Shown piece after piece: positions 1-10,091 of a stretch of DNA of 64,000 nt. Source of the stretch: Methylophaga sp. (GTDB lineage: Bacteria; Pseudomonadota; Gammaproteobacteria; Nitrosococcales; Methylophagaceae); NCBI GenBank assembly GCA_020831825.1, contig JAFIFW010000005.1, positions 186,001-250,000 on the forward strand, read 5' to 3'. The position numbers and the translations under genes are program-made. Every line of letters begins with the position of its first letter. Position 1 is the stretch's first letter. Below the pieces are notes generated by a model. The model did no database searches, was not told the DNA's origin, and worked only from the letters and a program-made list of their open reading frames with translations.

Positions 1-1125
1 TTCAGTGCACATATCCCAGGGCGCTTCAATAAATTCACATTCCACACCAAGATATCGGGCAAAGGCCTTTGCATACTCAACATCCATGCCATTGAGTGGC
101 TCTCCCAGTTTCTCCCGAAATGACAAACCGACAAAGTTTGGTTCAATCGCAACCCGTAATTTACCTCGATGTAGAATATCATCCAGCTGATCATGCGCAG
201 CATCAGGAACCAGATAGAGTTTTTTCAATGTCGCATCCATTGACTTGAACGCCGCCTTGATATCTGCGGCTTGGATATCAATTTTATCCACGCCTTTTGC
301 GGTGTCTTCTACGACTTCGTTAATAATTTTGTTTTTACTGTGAATCCGCTGCATCACACCATTGCTCAGATCCAGCGTTTCGAAGATCACCGCCGTGTTC
401 TCCATTATCGCCGTCAATTGCTCACTGATTGAGTGAAACAACTCCGTTAATTGAGCCGTGGCCGCTTGAATGACCTCTACAAAGTTGTTCAATCGTTGTG
501 CATTGGTCTTACTGATGTTGTCCAGTTCTGCGTTAACTTGAGTAAAGTCGAGCTGTTTGGACGCCTGCTGCGCCCTGTCCATGGTAATTGCTGCCAGCCG
601 TCGAACTTCGTCAGCCACGACCGCAAAGCCGCGGCCATGCTCACCTGCCCGTGCCGCTTCAATTGCAGCATTGAGCGCCAAAATGTTCACGCCACGACCA
701 ATTTCCATAATGCCATCCAGCACATTGGCCACACTGTGGGACTTTTCATTCAAGGTCACTGATATCTGCTGCATCGCAGAGCCTACAGCAGCATTGACAT
801 CATTGACCTCGACATCTATCTGCGATTGCAATGCACCAACGGTAGAATTTGAGCTGTTTAGATAGTCGTTGGCCTGCCTTAACTCCATATCCAGTTTGTC
901 AGTACGCTGACCGATTTCGGATAAAAAGTTCTGCTGGACTTCCAGCGCACGAAAAATTTGTCTGGAAAGTTGAGCGGTCTGGCTGCTCACCAGCTGGATT
1001 GAACGATAAAACCGCTTTTCTTCTTCTGAAAAATGCGGAGTGTCCGGAAGCTCTGGCAGCAAAACTTCCTGTGGCGCTGTTTCACGAAGCTCTGAGGCGT
1101 TAAATATTCTGTCCAACAGTTTCAT
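1..1125 (-). CDS. Soluble methyl-accepting chemotaxis-type receptor with C-terminal solute-binding domain (3' end outside window)
   Basis: Reading from ATG at 1125 to the left edge gives 375 open codons with no stop, so the C-terminus is missing. Residues about 95-290 carry a chemoreceptor signalling domain; the conserved hairpin tip reads [20 protein letters not shown] followed by [12 protein letters not shown]. From about residue 314 the sequence changes to the start of an SBP_bac_3 (amino-acid ABC binding protein) fold: [15 protein letters not shown], then [21 protein letters not shown] see no signal peptide, transmembrane helix or HAMP domain, so the receptor looks cytoplasmic, with the sensor after the output domain, the reverse of classical receptors. 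It presumably relays ligand or redox state to CheA/CheW. A GGTGG stretch precedes the ATG. The class is clear, the ligand unknown. Confidence 0.85.
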   Translation of the reverse strand, partial: MKLLDRIFNASELRETAPQEVLLPELPDTPHFSEEEKRFYRSIQLVSSQTAQLSRQIFRALEVQQNFLSEIGQRTDKLDMELRQANDYLNSSNSTVGALQSQIDVEVNDVNAAVGSAMQQISVTLNEKSHSVANVLDGIMEIGRGVNILALNAAIEAARAGEHGRGFAVVADEVRRLAAITMDRAQQASKQLDFTQVNAELDNISKTNAQRLNNFVEVIQAATAQLTELFHSISEQLTAIMENTAVIFETLDLSNGVMQRIHSKNKIINEVVEDTAKGVDKIDIQAADIKAAFKSMDATLKKLYLVPDAAHDQLDDILHRGKLRVAIEPNFVGLSFREKLGEPLNGMDVEYAKAFARYLGVECEFIEAPWDMCTE

Positions 1126-1361
1126 TGCTGATTCCACCGCTTTTGAGTAAGCGAGAGGAAGCAATTTTCAGTCCAGCGAATGAATGGGATCCATCGCGTG
1201 AGCTAAATGGTTGCTAAAGTGTGATTGAACTAACACATTTCCGTTTGGGACGGCAGTAAAATAATACTTTGATGCAAAAAAGTTGCACCATAGTGACACA
1301 CGGCTTTCACTATTTGTGTGCACACCCGAGACGGGAATCTCTGACAAGCAAAGCTGCTGGC

Positions 1362-2225
1362 TCAGACGCCAATTTGTTGAATCAATCTTTTCAGCTCATC
1401 GACGTTGGCATAATCAAACACCAGCTTGCCTTTGCCATTGGCTCGGTGCTTGATGCTGCACCCCTTACCGAGTTTTTCCATGATGCGTTGTTCGAGTTGC
1501 TCAATTTCTTCAAAGGATGGCTGAGGGGCTTCAGGCTTGACTTTAGCCGAAGGTTTTAACAAGCGACGTACCAGCTGTTCCGCTTCACGCACCGACAGGC
1601 CTTTTTCAACGATCTGCAAGGCGGCTTCTGATTGGCATTGGCCTTCCAGCGCCAACAAAGCTCGGGCGTGACCCATTTCCAGATCACAATTTTCGACCAG
1701 CTTTTTCACATCCTCATTAAGGTTGCGTAATCTCAACAGGTTAGTCACGGTTGCCCGTGATTTGCCGACAGCTTCTGCGGCTTGTTGATGGGTCATCTCA
1801 AACTCTTCACGCAGCCGAAACAACGCGTTAGCCTCTTCCATAGGATTGAGATTTTCACGTTGAATATTTTCAATCAAGGCCATGGCGATGGCACTGCGAT
1901 CTGAAACATCCTTGATCAGTACCGGCACAGTTTCCAGCCCTGCCAGCTTGGAAGCTCTCCAGCGACGTTCACCGGCAATGATTTCGTAGTGCCCGGCATC
2001 AATCGGCCGGACCACAATCGGCTGCACCAAACCTTGGGCCCTTATTGAGTCAGCCAATTCCTCCAGCGACTCCTGTGACATATCCATCCGCGGCTGATAT
2101 TTACCCGGCCGGATCATGTCCAGCGGGAAATATTGCAAACTGTCGTTTAAATCACCCTCTTCGTGATGAACATCTGACAGTAGTGCATCGAGTCCTTTGC
2201 CCAAACCTCTTTTTTTGATAGCCAT
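1362..2225 (-). CDS. parB: Chromosome partitioning protein ParB (Spo0J)
   Basis: Centromere-binding CTPase of the ParABS chromosome segregation system, 287 residues, normal length. The N-terminus KKRGLGKGLDALL is the usual ParA-contact start. The ParB/Srx CTP-binding region shows IIAGERRWRASKLAG near residue 83, followed by IENIQRENLNPMEEA. The helix-turn-helix (HQQAAEAVGKSRATVTNLLR) lies around 145-165, and a C-terminal dimerisation segment is present. It lies 22 bases after parA in the same direction, so they are co-transcribed. In many gammaproteobacteria the atp operon follows; here a chemoreceptor follows instead. No convincing parS site is visible in the window. Confidence 0.96.
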   Translation of the reverse strand: MAIKKRGLGKGLDALLSDVHHEEGDLNDSLQYFPLDMIRPGKYQPRMDMSQESLEELADSIRAQGLVQPIVVRPIDAGHYEIIAGERRWRASKLAGLETVPVLIKDVSDRSAIAMALIENIQRENLNPMEEANALFRLREEFEMTHQQAAEAVGKSRATVTNLLRLRNLNEDVKKLVENCDLEMGHARALLALEGQCQSEAALQIVEKGLSVREAEQLVRRLLKPSAKVKPEAPQPSFEEIEQLEQRIMEKLGKGCSIKHRANGKGKLVFDYANVDELKRLIQQIGV

Positions 2226-2247
2226 CGGATTCCCTAATTATCTGCTG

Positions 2248-3021
2248 TTATGCTGCTTTTTTATCACGGCGCATCAGTTCGCTCGCCAGCGCCATGTACG
2301 CAATGGAACCTCGAGAGGTCCGATCATAATTTATGACTGGCAAGCCATGACTGGGAGCTTCGGCCAGACGAACATTGCGTGGAATAATTGAGTGAAACAC
2401 CTTGCCCTGAAAGTGATTAATCAGCTGGCGTGACACCTGATTAGCAAGATTATTCCGTGCATCAAACATGGTACGCAACAAGCCGGTAATTTCCAGTCCT
2501 GGGTTGGCTCGCTGTTTGATTCGTTCGATAGTCTTGAGCAACGACGACAATCCCTCCAGTGCGTAGTACTCGCATTGTATCGGTATCAGAACACCTTTGG
2601 AGGCAACCAGCGCATTGACCGTGAGCATGCTCAAGGAGGGGGGGCAGTCGATCAGTATATAGTCGTAAAGATCGCGGGTTGATTCCAGCGCCAGACGAAG
2701 TCTGTGTTCGCGAAGCTTGACCTCAAGCAGTTGGACTTCCGCAGCCGTCAGATCCGAATTGGTTGGAATCACGTCAAATGACAGGTTGTCAGGGCGAATA
2801 ATCGCATCAGCTGCCTTGGCCTCGGTCATGATGACTTCATAACTGGTCAGGGCAATATCATCCTTGTCCAGACCACAACCGGTCGAAGCATTACCTTGCG
2901 GATCAAGATCAATCAGCAATACCTTTCTACCATAATCAGCAAGGGCCGCCGCCAGATTGACACTGGTTGTGGTCTTGCCAACGCCACCTTTCTGATTGGT
3001 GATCGCAAAAATGCTTCCCAT
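2248..3021 (-). CDS. parA: Chromosome partitioning ATPase ParA (Soj)
   Basis: Deviant Walker ATPase that positions ParB-bound origins on the nucleoid; 257 residues, chromosomal Soj type without an N-terminal DNA-binding extension. The Walker A motif KGGVGKTT starts at residue 11, the switch region reads DLDPQGNAS near 40, and YILIDCPPSL near 122 is Walker B. It is transcribed with rsmG upstream (9-base gap) and parB downstream. Confidence 0.97.
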   Translation of the reverse strand: MGSIFAITNQKGGVGKTTTSVNLAAALADYGRKVLLIDLDPQGNASTGCGLDKDDIALTSYEVIMTEAKAADAIIRPDNLSFDVIPTNSDLTAAEVQLLEVKLREHRLRLALESTRDLYDYILIDCPPSLSMLTVNALVASKGVLIPIQCEYYALEGLSSLLKTIERIKQRANPGLEITGLLRTMFDARNNLANQVSRQLINHFQGKVFHSIIPRNVRLAEAPSHGLPVINYDRTSRGSIAYMALASELMRRDKKAA

Positions 3022-3030
3022 ATTCGAGCC

Positions 3031-3657
3031 CTAATCCTTAATCAGCCGAACCAGATGCCGTTCGGCATCGCATCCAGGCACATCCAGAGACACAACATCC
3101 TGCAATTTAAAGCCCGAGCCAATCTGCTGCAACTCCTGTTCGGGGTAGAGACCTTTCATCAACACCAGACTGCCGGAATCATCGCAATGTCTGCCTGCCA
3201 AATCAATAATTTGAGCAATTGTTGCGAAAGCGCGCGCCGTCACTACCGCAAACTTTGGTAAAGCCGCTTGCTCGACTCGGCCATGAACCACCGTGACATT
3301 GGCAAGCTTTAACTCTGCCTTGACCTGTTGAAGAAATCGGGTTTTTTTGGAGTTGCTGTCCAGCAATGTCACTTGCATCTGCGGCAATGCAATTGCGAGC
3401 GGAATTCCCGGCAAGCCAGCGCCGGTTCCAACATCCAGCATGCTTTTAGCATCAAGATACGGCATCAAAGCCAGACTATCCAGAATATGACGTTGCATCA
3501 TCTGGTACGGATCTCGAACCGAAGTCAGGTTATAGACCTTGTTCCATTTATCCAGCAATAACACATACGCGACCAGCTGTTGTTTTTGACCCTCGGTCAA
3601 TGAGAGCTGCAATCTGGCACAACCCTGTTCGAGCTGAGCCAGCAATACCGCCGACAT
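3031..3657 (-). CDS. rsmG: 16S rRNA (guanine527-N7)-methyltransferase RsmG (GidB)
   Basis: SAM-dependent methyltransferase that makes m7G527 in 16S rRNA. The 208-residue length is normal. The SAM-binding motif I is MLDVGTGAGLPGIPLAI (about residues 68-84), preceded by RHILDSLAL, the family hallmark. Its ATG shares one base with the mnmG stop, so the two are translationally coupled; mnmG-rsmG-parA-parB is the classic origin-proximal order. Confidence 0.97.
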   Translation of the reverse strand: MSAVLLAQLEQGCARLQLSLTEGQKQQLVAYVLLLDKWNKVYNLTSVRDPYQMMQRHILDSLALMPYLDAKSMLDVGTGAGLPGIPLAIALPQMQVTLLDSNSKKTRFLQQVKAELKLANVTVVHGRVEQAALPKFAVVTARAFATIAQIIDLAGRHCDDSGSLVLMKGLYPEQELQQIGSGFKLQDVVSLDVPGCDAERHLVRLIKD

Positions 3658-5540
3658 CAGCTGGCTTCACTCATGCCAGTTCGCTTCAGATGCACCAATA
3701 GCAGAGAAACTGCAGCAGGCGTGACTCCGGAAATTCTGGCTGCCTGTCCAAGACTGACGGGTCTGGCTGCTTCCAGCTTTTCCCTGACCTCATTGGATAG
3801 ACCTCGAACATTCTTATAGTTCATATCTGCCGGTAACGGCAGGCTTTCATTACGCTGCAGTCGGTCAATTTCGTTCTGTTGCCTGTTGATGTAGCCAGAG
3901 TACTTCACCTGAATCATCACCTGCTCGGCAACTTCAGGTGCTACCACAACTTGCTCATCCAATAAGGACATCAGCGTTTGGTAATCCACACTGGGTCGAC
4001 GCAATAACTCCAATGCGTTGGTTGCCTTGTTGAGTGGTTCGCCCAGTACTGCCGTGACCTTCTGCTGATCCAGTTTTTCAGGACTCAGCTTGCTGGCTGC
4101 CAGGCGTTGCTGTTCGCGTTCGACAGCCTCCTGTTTTTCATTAAAAATCTGCCAACGCAGATCGTCCACAACGCCCAGTTCACGGCCGATAGGTGTCAGG
4201 CGAACGTCTGCATTATCTTCTCGCAGCATCAGCCGGTATTCAGCACGACTGGTAAACATTCGATAGGGTTCACGTGTGCCAGAGGTAATCAAATCATCAA
4301 TTAGCACACCGATGTAGGCCTGATCACGCCGCGGATACCACGGTGCCAGTTCACGCACTTGCAATGCAGCATTGAGGCCTGCGATCAATCCTTGTGCCGC
4401 TGCTTCCTCATAACCCGTGGTGCCGTTGATCTGCCCGGCAAAGAACAGGCCCGGCATATGACGAGTCTCCAGCCATGGATTGAGATCACGCGGATCAAAG
4501 AAGTCATATTCGATGGCATAACCCGGTCGGGTGATATGGGCATTTTCAAGTCCCTTCATCGAACGAACGATTTCGTATTGCACATCAAATGGCAAGCTGG
4601 TTGAAATGCCATTTGGATACACCTCGCCACATTCCAATCCCTCTGGTTCCAGAAAAATCTGGTGGGCATTTCGATCCGCAAAACGCACGACTTTATCCTC
4701 AATTGAAGGACAGTAGCGCGGACCAATACCTTCTATCTCACCACTGTACATCGGTGAACGATGAAGATTTTGCCGAATCACCTCATGTGTCTGATCGTTG
4801 GTATGGGTGATGTAGCAGGAAATCTGTCTTGGATGATCGCTGGCTTTGCCTAAAAAAGAAAACACCGGTGTAGGGGTATCTCCCGGCTGTTCTTTCAACT
4901 GGCTGAAATCAATACTCTGAGTAGCAATACGCGGCGGCGTACCGGTTTTCAGGCGATCCACCCGAAACGGCAATTCACGCAGACGCCTGGACAAGGCTAT
5001 CGATGCGGGATCGCCAGCACGGCCTCCCTGATGGTTTTGCAAACCGATATGAATCAGTCCACCCAAAAATGTGCCTACCGTCAAAACAACGGTTTTGGCT
5101 GAAAATCTCAGTCCGGCTTGGGTTACCACGCCAGCCACACGACCATTTTCGACAACCAGATCATCAACCGCCTGCTGAAACAGACTCAGATTGGGTTGAT
5201 TTTCGAGCATGGCTCGAATAGCCGCTTTGTAACGAATGCGGTCGGCTTGTGCGCGGGTGGCACGAACAGCAGGACCTTTGCTGGAATTCAATGTGCGAAA
5301 CTGGATGCCTGCCAAATCGGCAGCCCGTGCCATCGCACCGCCAAGTGCATCTACCTCTTTGACCAGATGACCTTTGCCAATACCGCCAATCGCAGGGTTA
5401 CAGCTCATTTGGCCCAATGTTTCGATGTTCTGTGTCAGCAACATGGTTTTGACACCCTGACGTGCCGAAGCAAGCGCCGCCTCAGTGCCAGCGTGACCGC
5501 CACCGACCACAATAACATCGTAATGATCCTGGTAATGCAT
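3657..5540 (-). CDS. mnmG: tRNA uridine-5-carboxymethylaminomethyl(34) synthesis protein MnmG (GidA)
   Basis: FAD-dependent partner of MnmE that modifies the wobble uridine of several tRNAs. The FAD-binding dinucleotide fold is at the N-terminus ([19 protein letters not shown]) and the GidA signatures [11 protein letters not shown] and PGYAIEYDF are present. I chose ATG 5540 (MHYQDHYDV), giving 627 residues, because it matches the family N-terminus. An upstream in-frame TTG at 5564 would add eight residues with no family counterpart. It is the first gene of the minus-strand operon. Confidence 0.96.
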   Translation of the reverse strand: MHYQDHYDVIVVGGGHAGTEAALASARQGVKTMLLTQNIETLGQMSCNPAIGGIGKGHLVKEVDALGGAMARAADLAGIQFRTLNSSKGPAVRATRAQADRIRYKAAIRAMLENQPNLSLFQQAVDDLVVENGRVAGVVTQAGLRFSAKTVVLTVGTFLGGLIHIGLQNHQGGRAGDPASIALSRRLRELPFRVDRLKTGTPPRIATQSIDFSQLKEQPGDTPTPVFSFLGKASDHPRQISCYITHTNDQTHEVIRQNLHRSPMYSGEIEGIGPRYCPSIEDKVVRFADRNAHQIFLEPEGLECGEVYPNGISTSLPFDVQYEIVRSMKGLENAHITRPGYAIEYDFFDPRDLNPWLETRHMPGLFFAGQINGTTGYEEAAAQGLIAGLNAALQVRELAPWYPRRDQAYIGVLIDDLITSGTREPYRMFTSRAEYRLMLREDNADVRLTPIGRELGVVDDLRWQIFNEKQEAVEREQQRLAASKLSPEKLDQQKVTAVLGEPLNKATNALELLRRPSVDYQTLMSLLDEQVVVAPEVAEQVMIQVKYSGYINRQQNEIDRLQRNESLPLPADMNYKNVRGLSNEVREKLEAARPVSLGQAARISGVTPAAVSLLLVHLKRTGMSEAS

Positions 5541-5589
5541 GACCTTAAGCCTAAAAAATTGCAAGTGCGAATTTTAACACGCCAGTCAC

Positions 5590-5614
5590 AATGATTGCCT
5601 AAAATTCAATCATT
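5590..5614. repeat. Inverted repeat in mnmG/dgkA intergenic region
   Basis: Perfect 8-bp arms AATGATTG (5590-5597) and CAATCATT (5607-5614) separated by nine A/T-rich bases, in the short divergent space between mnmG and dgkA. It could be an operator or a chance A/T-rich palindrome; nothing identifies the binding protein. Confidence 0.3.
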
Positions 5615-5670
5615 TATAGACTCGACATCACCTCAGGCTAAGTTCAACAAGCTGTCTTGGAAGCTGAAAA

Positions 5671-6030
5671 ATGATTCATAAAAACACCGGTATCAAACGA
5701 CTGGTTTTTGCCTTTGCCTATTCACTCAAAGGTCTGTACGCAGGAATTCGATATGAGTCCGCTTTTCGGCAGGAGGTGATTCTACTGCTGGTCCTGTCTG
5801 CCATTGCCTTCTGGCTGGATGTCAGTCCGTTTGAACGGCTGACAATGATTGCGTCTCTGGTGGTGGTCTTGATTGTCGAAGCACTTAATTCTGCCATTGA
5901 GTGCGTTGTCGACAGAGTCAGTACTGATCAGCACAAACTATCCGGCAGAGCCAAGGACTATGGCTCACTGGCCGTATTGCTGACCTTGTGCATCAGCGCC
6001 GCCATCTGGATAACTATTTTGCTGGCTTAG
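5671..6030 (+). CDS. dgkA: Diacylglycerol kinase DgkA
   Basis: Small inner-membrane diacylglycerol kinase recycling diacylglycerol to phosphatidate. At 119 residues it is a usual trimeric DgkA length with three membrane helices. The family core [21 protein letters not shown] (about residues 69-89) contains the catalytic glutamate and ENxxIE-like metal-binding region, and [12 protein letters not shown] follows. Its 3' end overlaps lgt, which is encoded on the opposite strand, by 17 bases. Confidence 0.95.
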   Translation: MIHKNTGIKRLVFAFAYSLKGLYAGIRYESAFRQEVILLLVLSAIAFWLDVSPFERLTMIASLVVVLIVEALNSAIECVVDRVSTDQHKLSGRAKDYGSLAVLLTLCISAAIWITILLA

Positions 6031-6793
6031 CCTGGTATGCCAGCCACAACATCACCGAACCGGCAATGATCATCGGTAGACAGAGCAACTGACCCATGGT
6101 GAACCAGTCAAACGCCAGGTAGCCGTATTGCGGATCTGGTACGCGGACAAACTCAACCAAAAATCTGAATACGCCATAACCTGTCAGGAACAGCCCGGAA
6201 ACAGCCATTCTTGGCCGAGGTTTACTCGAAAACCACCAAAGCAAAATAAACAATAGCAGGCCTTCCAGCATTGCCTGATAAAGCTGTGAAGGATGCCTTG
6301 GCAATGGACCACCTCCCGGAAATATCATTGCCCAGGGTACATCACTGACTCTGCCCCAAAGCTCACCATTAATGAAGTTGCCTATTCGCCCCGCAAACAA
6401 GCCCAGAGGCACCATCGGTGCAATGAAATCGCTGACTTGGAAGAACTCCTTGGCGGTTTTTCTGGCAAACCACCAAAAAGCGACTAACACGCCGATCAAA
6501 CCACCATGAAAAGACATGCCCCCCTGCCAGATTTTCAGCACATTGATCGGATTATCAAGATTGGCGGCAAGGTCGTAAAACAAGGCATAGCCAAGCCGAC
6601 CACCAATAATCACCCCAAGCGCACCGTAAAAGAGTAGATCGTCTATCTCGTTGTGTTGCCAGCCATGGCTGCTGGCGCGCATTCTTGCCAAGCCCCAGGC
6701 AGCCACAAAGCCAAACAGATACATCAGGCCATACCAATGTATCTGCAGTGGCCCTAAATTCAGTGCAACAGGGTCGATTAGTGGGTAATTCAT
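6014..6793 (-). CDS. lgt: Prolipoprotein diacylglyceryl transferase Lgt
   Basis: Transfers diacylglycerol from phosphatidylglycerol to the lipobox cysteine of prolipoproteins in the inner membrane. A multi-helix protein with the Lgt signature [14 protein letters not shown] and the N-terminal [12 protein letters not shown] chose ATG 6793 ([11 protein letters not shown], 259 residues), which has AGGAG about 12 bases upstream and matches family length. The frame stays open to 6931, but that extension is not family-like and overlaps the nitrogen promoter region of the next gene. Confidence 0.96.
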   Translation of the reverse strand: MNYPLIDPVALNLGPLQIHWYGLMYLFGFVAAWGLARMRASSHGWQHNEIDDLLFYGALGVIIGGRLGYALFYDLAANLDNPINVLKIWQGGMSFHGGLIGVLVAFWWFARKTAKEFFQVSDFIAPMVPLGLFAGRIGNFINGELWGRVSDVPWAMIFPGGGPLPRHPSQLYQAMLEGLLLFILLWWFSSKPRPRMAVSGLFLTGYGVFRFLVEFVRVPDPQYGYLAFDWFTMGQLLCLPMIIAGSVMLWLAYQAKPAK

Positions 6794-6865
6794 GTCTAAC
6801 AGGCTCTCCTCATCGGCTGCACGCATCATAGCAAGTTTGTGCATCGTGATCAGATTCGGAGCATC

Positions 6866-6911
6866 GCACCAAAATTTAACATCATCGTTTTTGTTCGCAC
6901 CAAAATAGTTC
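6866..6911 (+). promoter_or_regulatory. Two NtrC-like enhancer sites upstream of the porin-glnK-amtB operon
   Basis: Against the NtrC consensus GCACCAAAATGGTGC, the segment at 6866-6880 (GCACCAAAATTTAAC) matches at 11 of 15 positions and 6897-6911 (GCACCAAAATAGTTC) at 13 of 15. They lie 31 bases apart and 66-111 bases upstream of the -24 element, the usual geometry for activation from a distance. Assignment to NtrC is by consensus only. Confidence 0.65.
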
Positions 6912-6976
6912 AATACTGGGGCGACACACATTCACAAACAACACCATCTCATTGTTTTAAATAGATATTTACAACA

Positions 6977-6991
6977 TGGCACGGTATCTGC
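6977..6991 (+). promoter_or_regulatory. Sigma-54 promoter for the porin-glnK-amtB operon
   Basis: TGGCACGGTATCTGC has the invariant GG (-24) and GC (-12) at the correct ten-base spacing and matches TGGCACG-N4-TTGC at all but one fixed position. It lies 103 bases before the porin start and just downstream of the NtrC-like sites, predicting RpoN-dependent transcription under nitrogen limitation. Confidence 0.85.
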
Positions 6992-7093
6992 GTTAGTTGT
7001 GGCAGTCTGAATACAGTGTGTTGCGTTTTTCCAACATAGTGAGATTCAAACGACCCTTTAAGACTGACTTGAAATGAACTAGGAGCATCTGGA

Positions 7094-8202
<1,109 letters not shown>

Positions 8203-8220
8203 AACTGAGGAGTAGAAAAA

Positions 8221-9450
8221 ATGGAAAATGAAATCTTCCAGCTCCACTATGCCTTGGACACCTTCTACTTTCTGGTATGTGGTGCCCTGGTCATGTGGAT
8301 GGCGGCAGGCTTCGCGATGCTCGAGTCTGGCTTGGTTCGTGCCAAAAATACTACGGAAATCCTGACCAAAAATATCATGCTGTATGCCATCGCTTGCACC
8401 ATGTACATGATAGTTGGATACAGCATTATGTATGAAGGCGGTATTTTCCTGTCGGGCATCACAGGTGACGGGCTTGCTGACGACTGGGCATATGCTCCTT
8501 CTGCTGACTTTTTCTTCCAAGCAGTGTTTGTGGCAGCAACAATGTCGATCGTTTCTGGTGCTGTTGCAGAACGGATGAAACTCTGGAGCTTTGCAGCATT
8601 TGCTGTTGTGCTGACTGGCTTTATCTATCCAATGTCCGGTTCCTGGACATGGGGTGAGCAAGCTGTGTTTGGTCTGTTTGATCTAGGCGAAATCGGCTAC
8701 TCAGACTTCGCAGGTTCAGGTATCGTCCACATGGCTGGTGCCGCCGCAGCTCTGGCAGGCGTAATACTGGTTGGTGCACGTAAAGGCAAGTATGGCCCGA
8801 ACGGTGAAGTTCGTCCGATTCCAGGTGCAAATCTGCCTTTGGCCACACTGGGTACGTTCATCCTTTGGATGGGCTGGTTCGGCTTCAACGGTGGTTCGGT
8901 TCTGGCAACATCAACAATCGTTGATGCCAATGACGTTGCTATCGTGTTCATGAACACCAATGCGGCGGCGGCCGGTGGCGTTATCGCTGCTTTGCTGGTT
9001 GCCAAACTTCTGTTCGGCAAAGCTGATTTGACCATGATACTTAATGGCGCGCTGGCAGGTCTGGTTGCGATTACTGCCGGTCCTGACACACCTGCACCTC
9101 TGATGGCGACGATCATCGGTGCTGTCGGTGGCGTTATTGTGGTGTTCTCAATCGTGATGATGGACAAACTCAAACTTGACGATCCAGTCGGTGCGATCTC
9201 TGTCCACGGTGTCGTCGGTATCTGGGGTCTGTTGGCTGTTCCACTGACCAACAGCGATGCTACCTTCGCTGCTCAAATCATCGGTGCTGTGACTATCTTC
9301 GCTTGGGTATTCATCACCAGCTTTATCGTCTGGTATTTGCTGAAGATGGTGATGGGTCTGCGCGTCTCGGAAGATGAAGAGTACGAGGGTGTGGATCTGC
9401 TCGAGTGTGGTATGGAAGCCTATCCGGAGTTCACCAACAATACCAAATAA
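8221..9450 (+). CDS. amtB: Ammonium transporter AmtB
   Basis: Inner-membrane ammonium channel, 409 residues with about eleven helices. The twin pore histidines are visible in SGIVHMAGAAAALAG and AISVHGVVGIWG, and the Amt signature motif FGFNGGSVLATS is present. There is no cleavable signal peptide. The C-terminal tail (LRVSEDEEYEGVDLLECGME) is the region that couples to GlnK. An AGGAG lies before the start. It is the last gene of the operon, followed by a strong terminator. Confidence 0.97.
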   Translation: MENEIFQLHYALDTFYFLVCGALVMWMAAGFAMLESGLVRAKNTTEILTKNIMLYAIACTMYMIVGYSIMYEGGIFLSGITGDGLADDWAYAPSADFFFQAVFVAATMSIVSGAVAERMKLWSFAAFAVVLTGFIYPMSGSWTWGEQAVFGLFDLGEIGYSDFAGSGIVHMAGAAAALAGVILVGARKGKYGPNGEVRPIPGANLPLATLGTFILWMGWFGFNGGSVLATSTIVDANDVAIVFMNTNAAAAGGVIAALLVAKLLFGKADLTMILNGALAGLVAITAGPDTPAPLMATIIGAVGGVIVVFSIVMMDKLKLDDPVGAISVHGVVGIWGLLAVPLTNSDATFAAQIIGAVTIFAWVFITSFIVWYLLKMVMGLRVSEDEEYEGVDLLECGMEAYPEFTNNTK

Positions 9451-9470
9451 GTCGGATTGTCTGACAAAAA

Positions 9471-9504
9471 AAGGGCGGGGTTCATTACCCGCCCTTTTTT
9501 TTGT
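9471..9504 (+). terminator. Rho-independent terminator after amtB
   Basis: Stem AAGGGCGGG / CCCGCCCTT (9471-9479 and 9488-9496) with an eight-base loop and a T-run of eight or more. It closes the porin-glnK-amtB operon. Confidence 0.93.
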
Positions 9505-10091
9505 TTTGGAACCATCGTCAGATAAGTCTTAGACATAGGAAATCTATTATGAACAAGCCACAAAAACCTAGATGAAAGCCTACGCAACGAAATTTAGATT
9601 GGCCTTAATTGCCCGTTGTTAACCAATCTGAAAAAGACGAATTGACGAAAATACAAACACAAAATCAATATGGCCCAAGAACAAAGCGCCATACTCGCCA
9701 AGCTTGGGAAGCATGACCATCAAGACTGTTATCGACAAAAGATAATGCTTGCAAAGCACTTCCAGACTACCCCAGTACAAGCCCTCAACGCATTTGAAAG
9801 CCAATGCTATCAAGCCTTCGATGACTGACAAGTATGACTGCTATCGAAATGCTCTATCTGAACCTGTAAAAGGTGTTTTCAAGCATGAGTTCTTATTGAC
9901 TAAATGACACAACTCGGACGGATATAAGCGAACTTTAAAACCATCCATGATTTATGATGCATACCTTATCTGAGTTGAGGGTGAGGGCTACAAATCAAAT
10001 ACACAAAAAACCCGATACGATTCAAACTGTCTTTATTAAAACCATCACTTTGCTTACTATTGACAAGCCGGCTCATCCACGCGAGAAGTCG
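9505..10091. other. Long intergenic stretch holding only an IS3 remnant
   Basis: The 587 bases between the amtB terminator and the 3' end of the hydrolase gene hold no intact gene. The only recognisable content is a decayed IS3-family transposase piece (9782-9907). I found no inverted-repeat ends, target duplication or tRNA. Short open frames on both strands here lack ribosome-binding sites and family features. Confidence 0.6.
9782..9907 (+). pseudogene. Remnant of an IS3-family transposase (OrfB C-terminal part)
   Basis: In one frame the translation reads IKPSMTDKYDCYRNALSEP then VKGVFKHEFLL before a stop at 9905-9907. This mirrors the conserved IS3 OrfB block (SMT-x-DCYENALAERVNGILK-x-EFLL) that contains the third catalytic acidic residue. 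Upstream in the same frame there is a stop at about 9743, and no further transposase sequence survives. The glutamate of the ENALAE block is replaced (RNALSE). It is a relic, not a functional element. Confidence 0.6.

Noticed and set aside
1070..1095. TGTTTCACG, a left half of the parS consensus, near parB
   Set aside because: The right half does not match (AAGCTCT instead of TGAAACA) and it lies inside the chemoreceptor gene; not a credible parS site.
9619..9831. 70-codon minus-strand frame with hydrophobic stretches, and a 52-codon plus-strand frame at 9670-9828
   Set aside because: Both overlap the transposase relic, lack ribosome-binding sites and show no family features.
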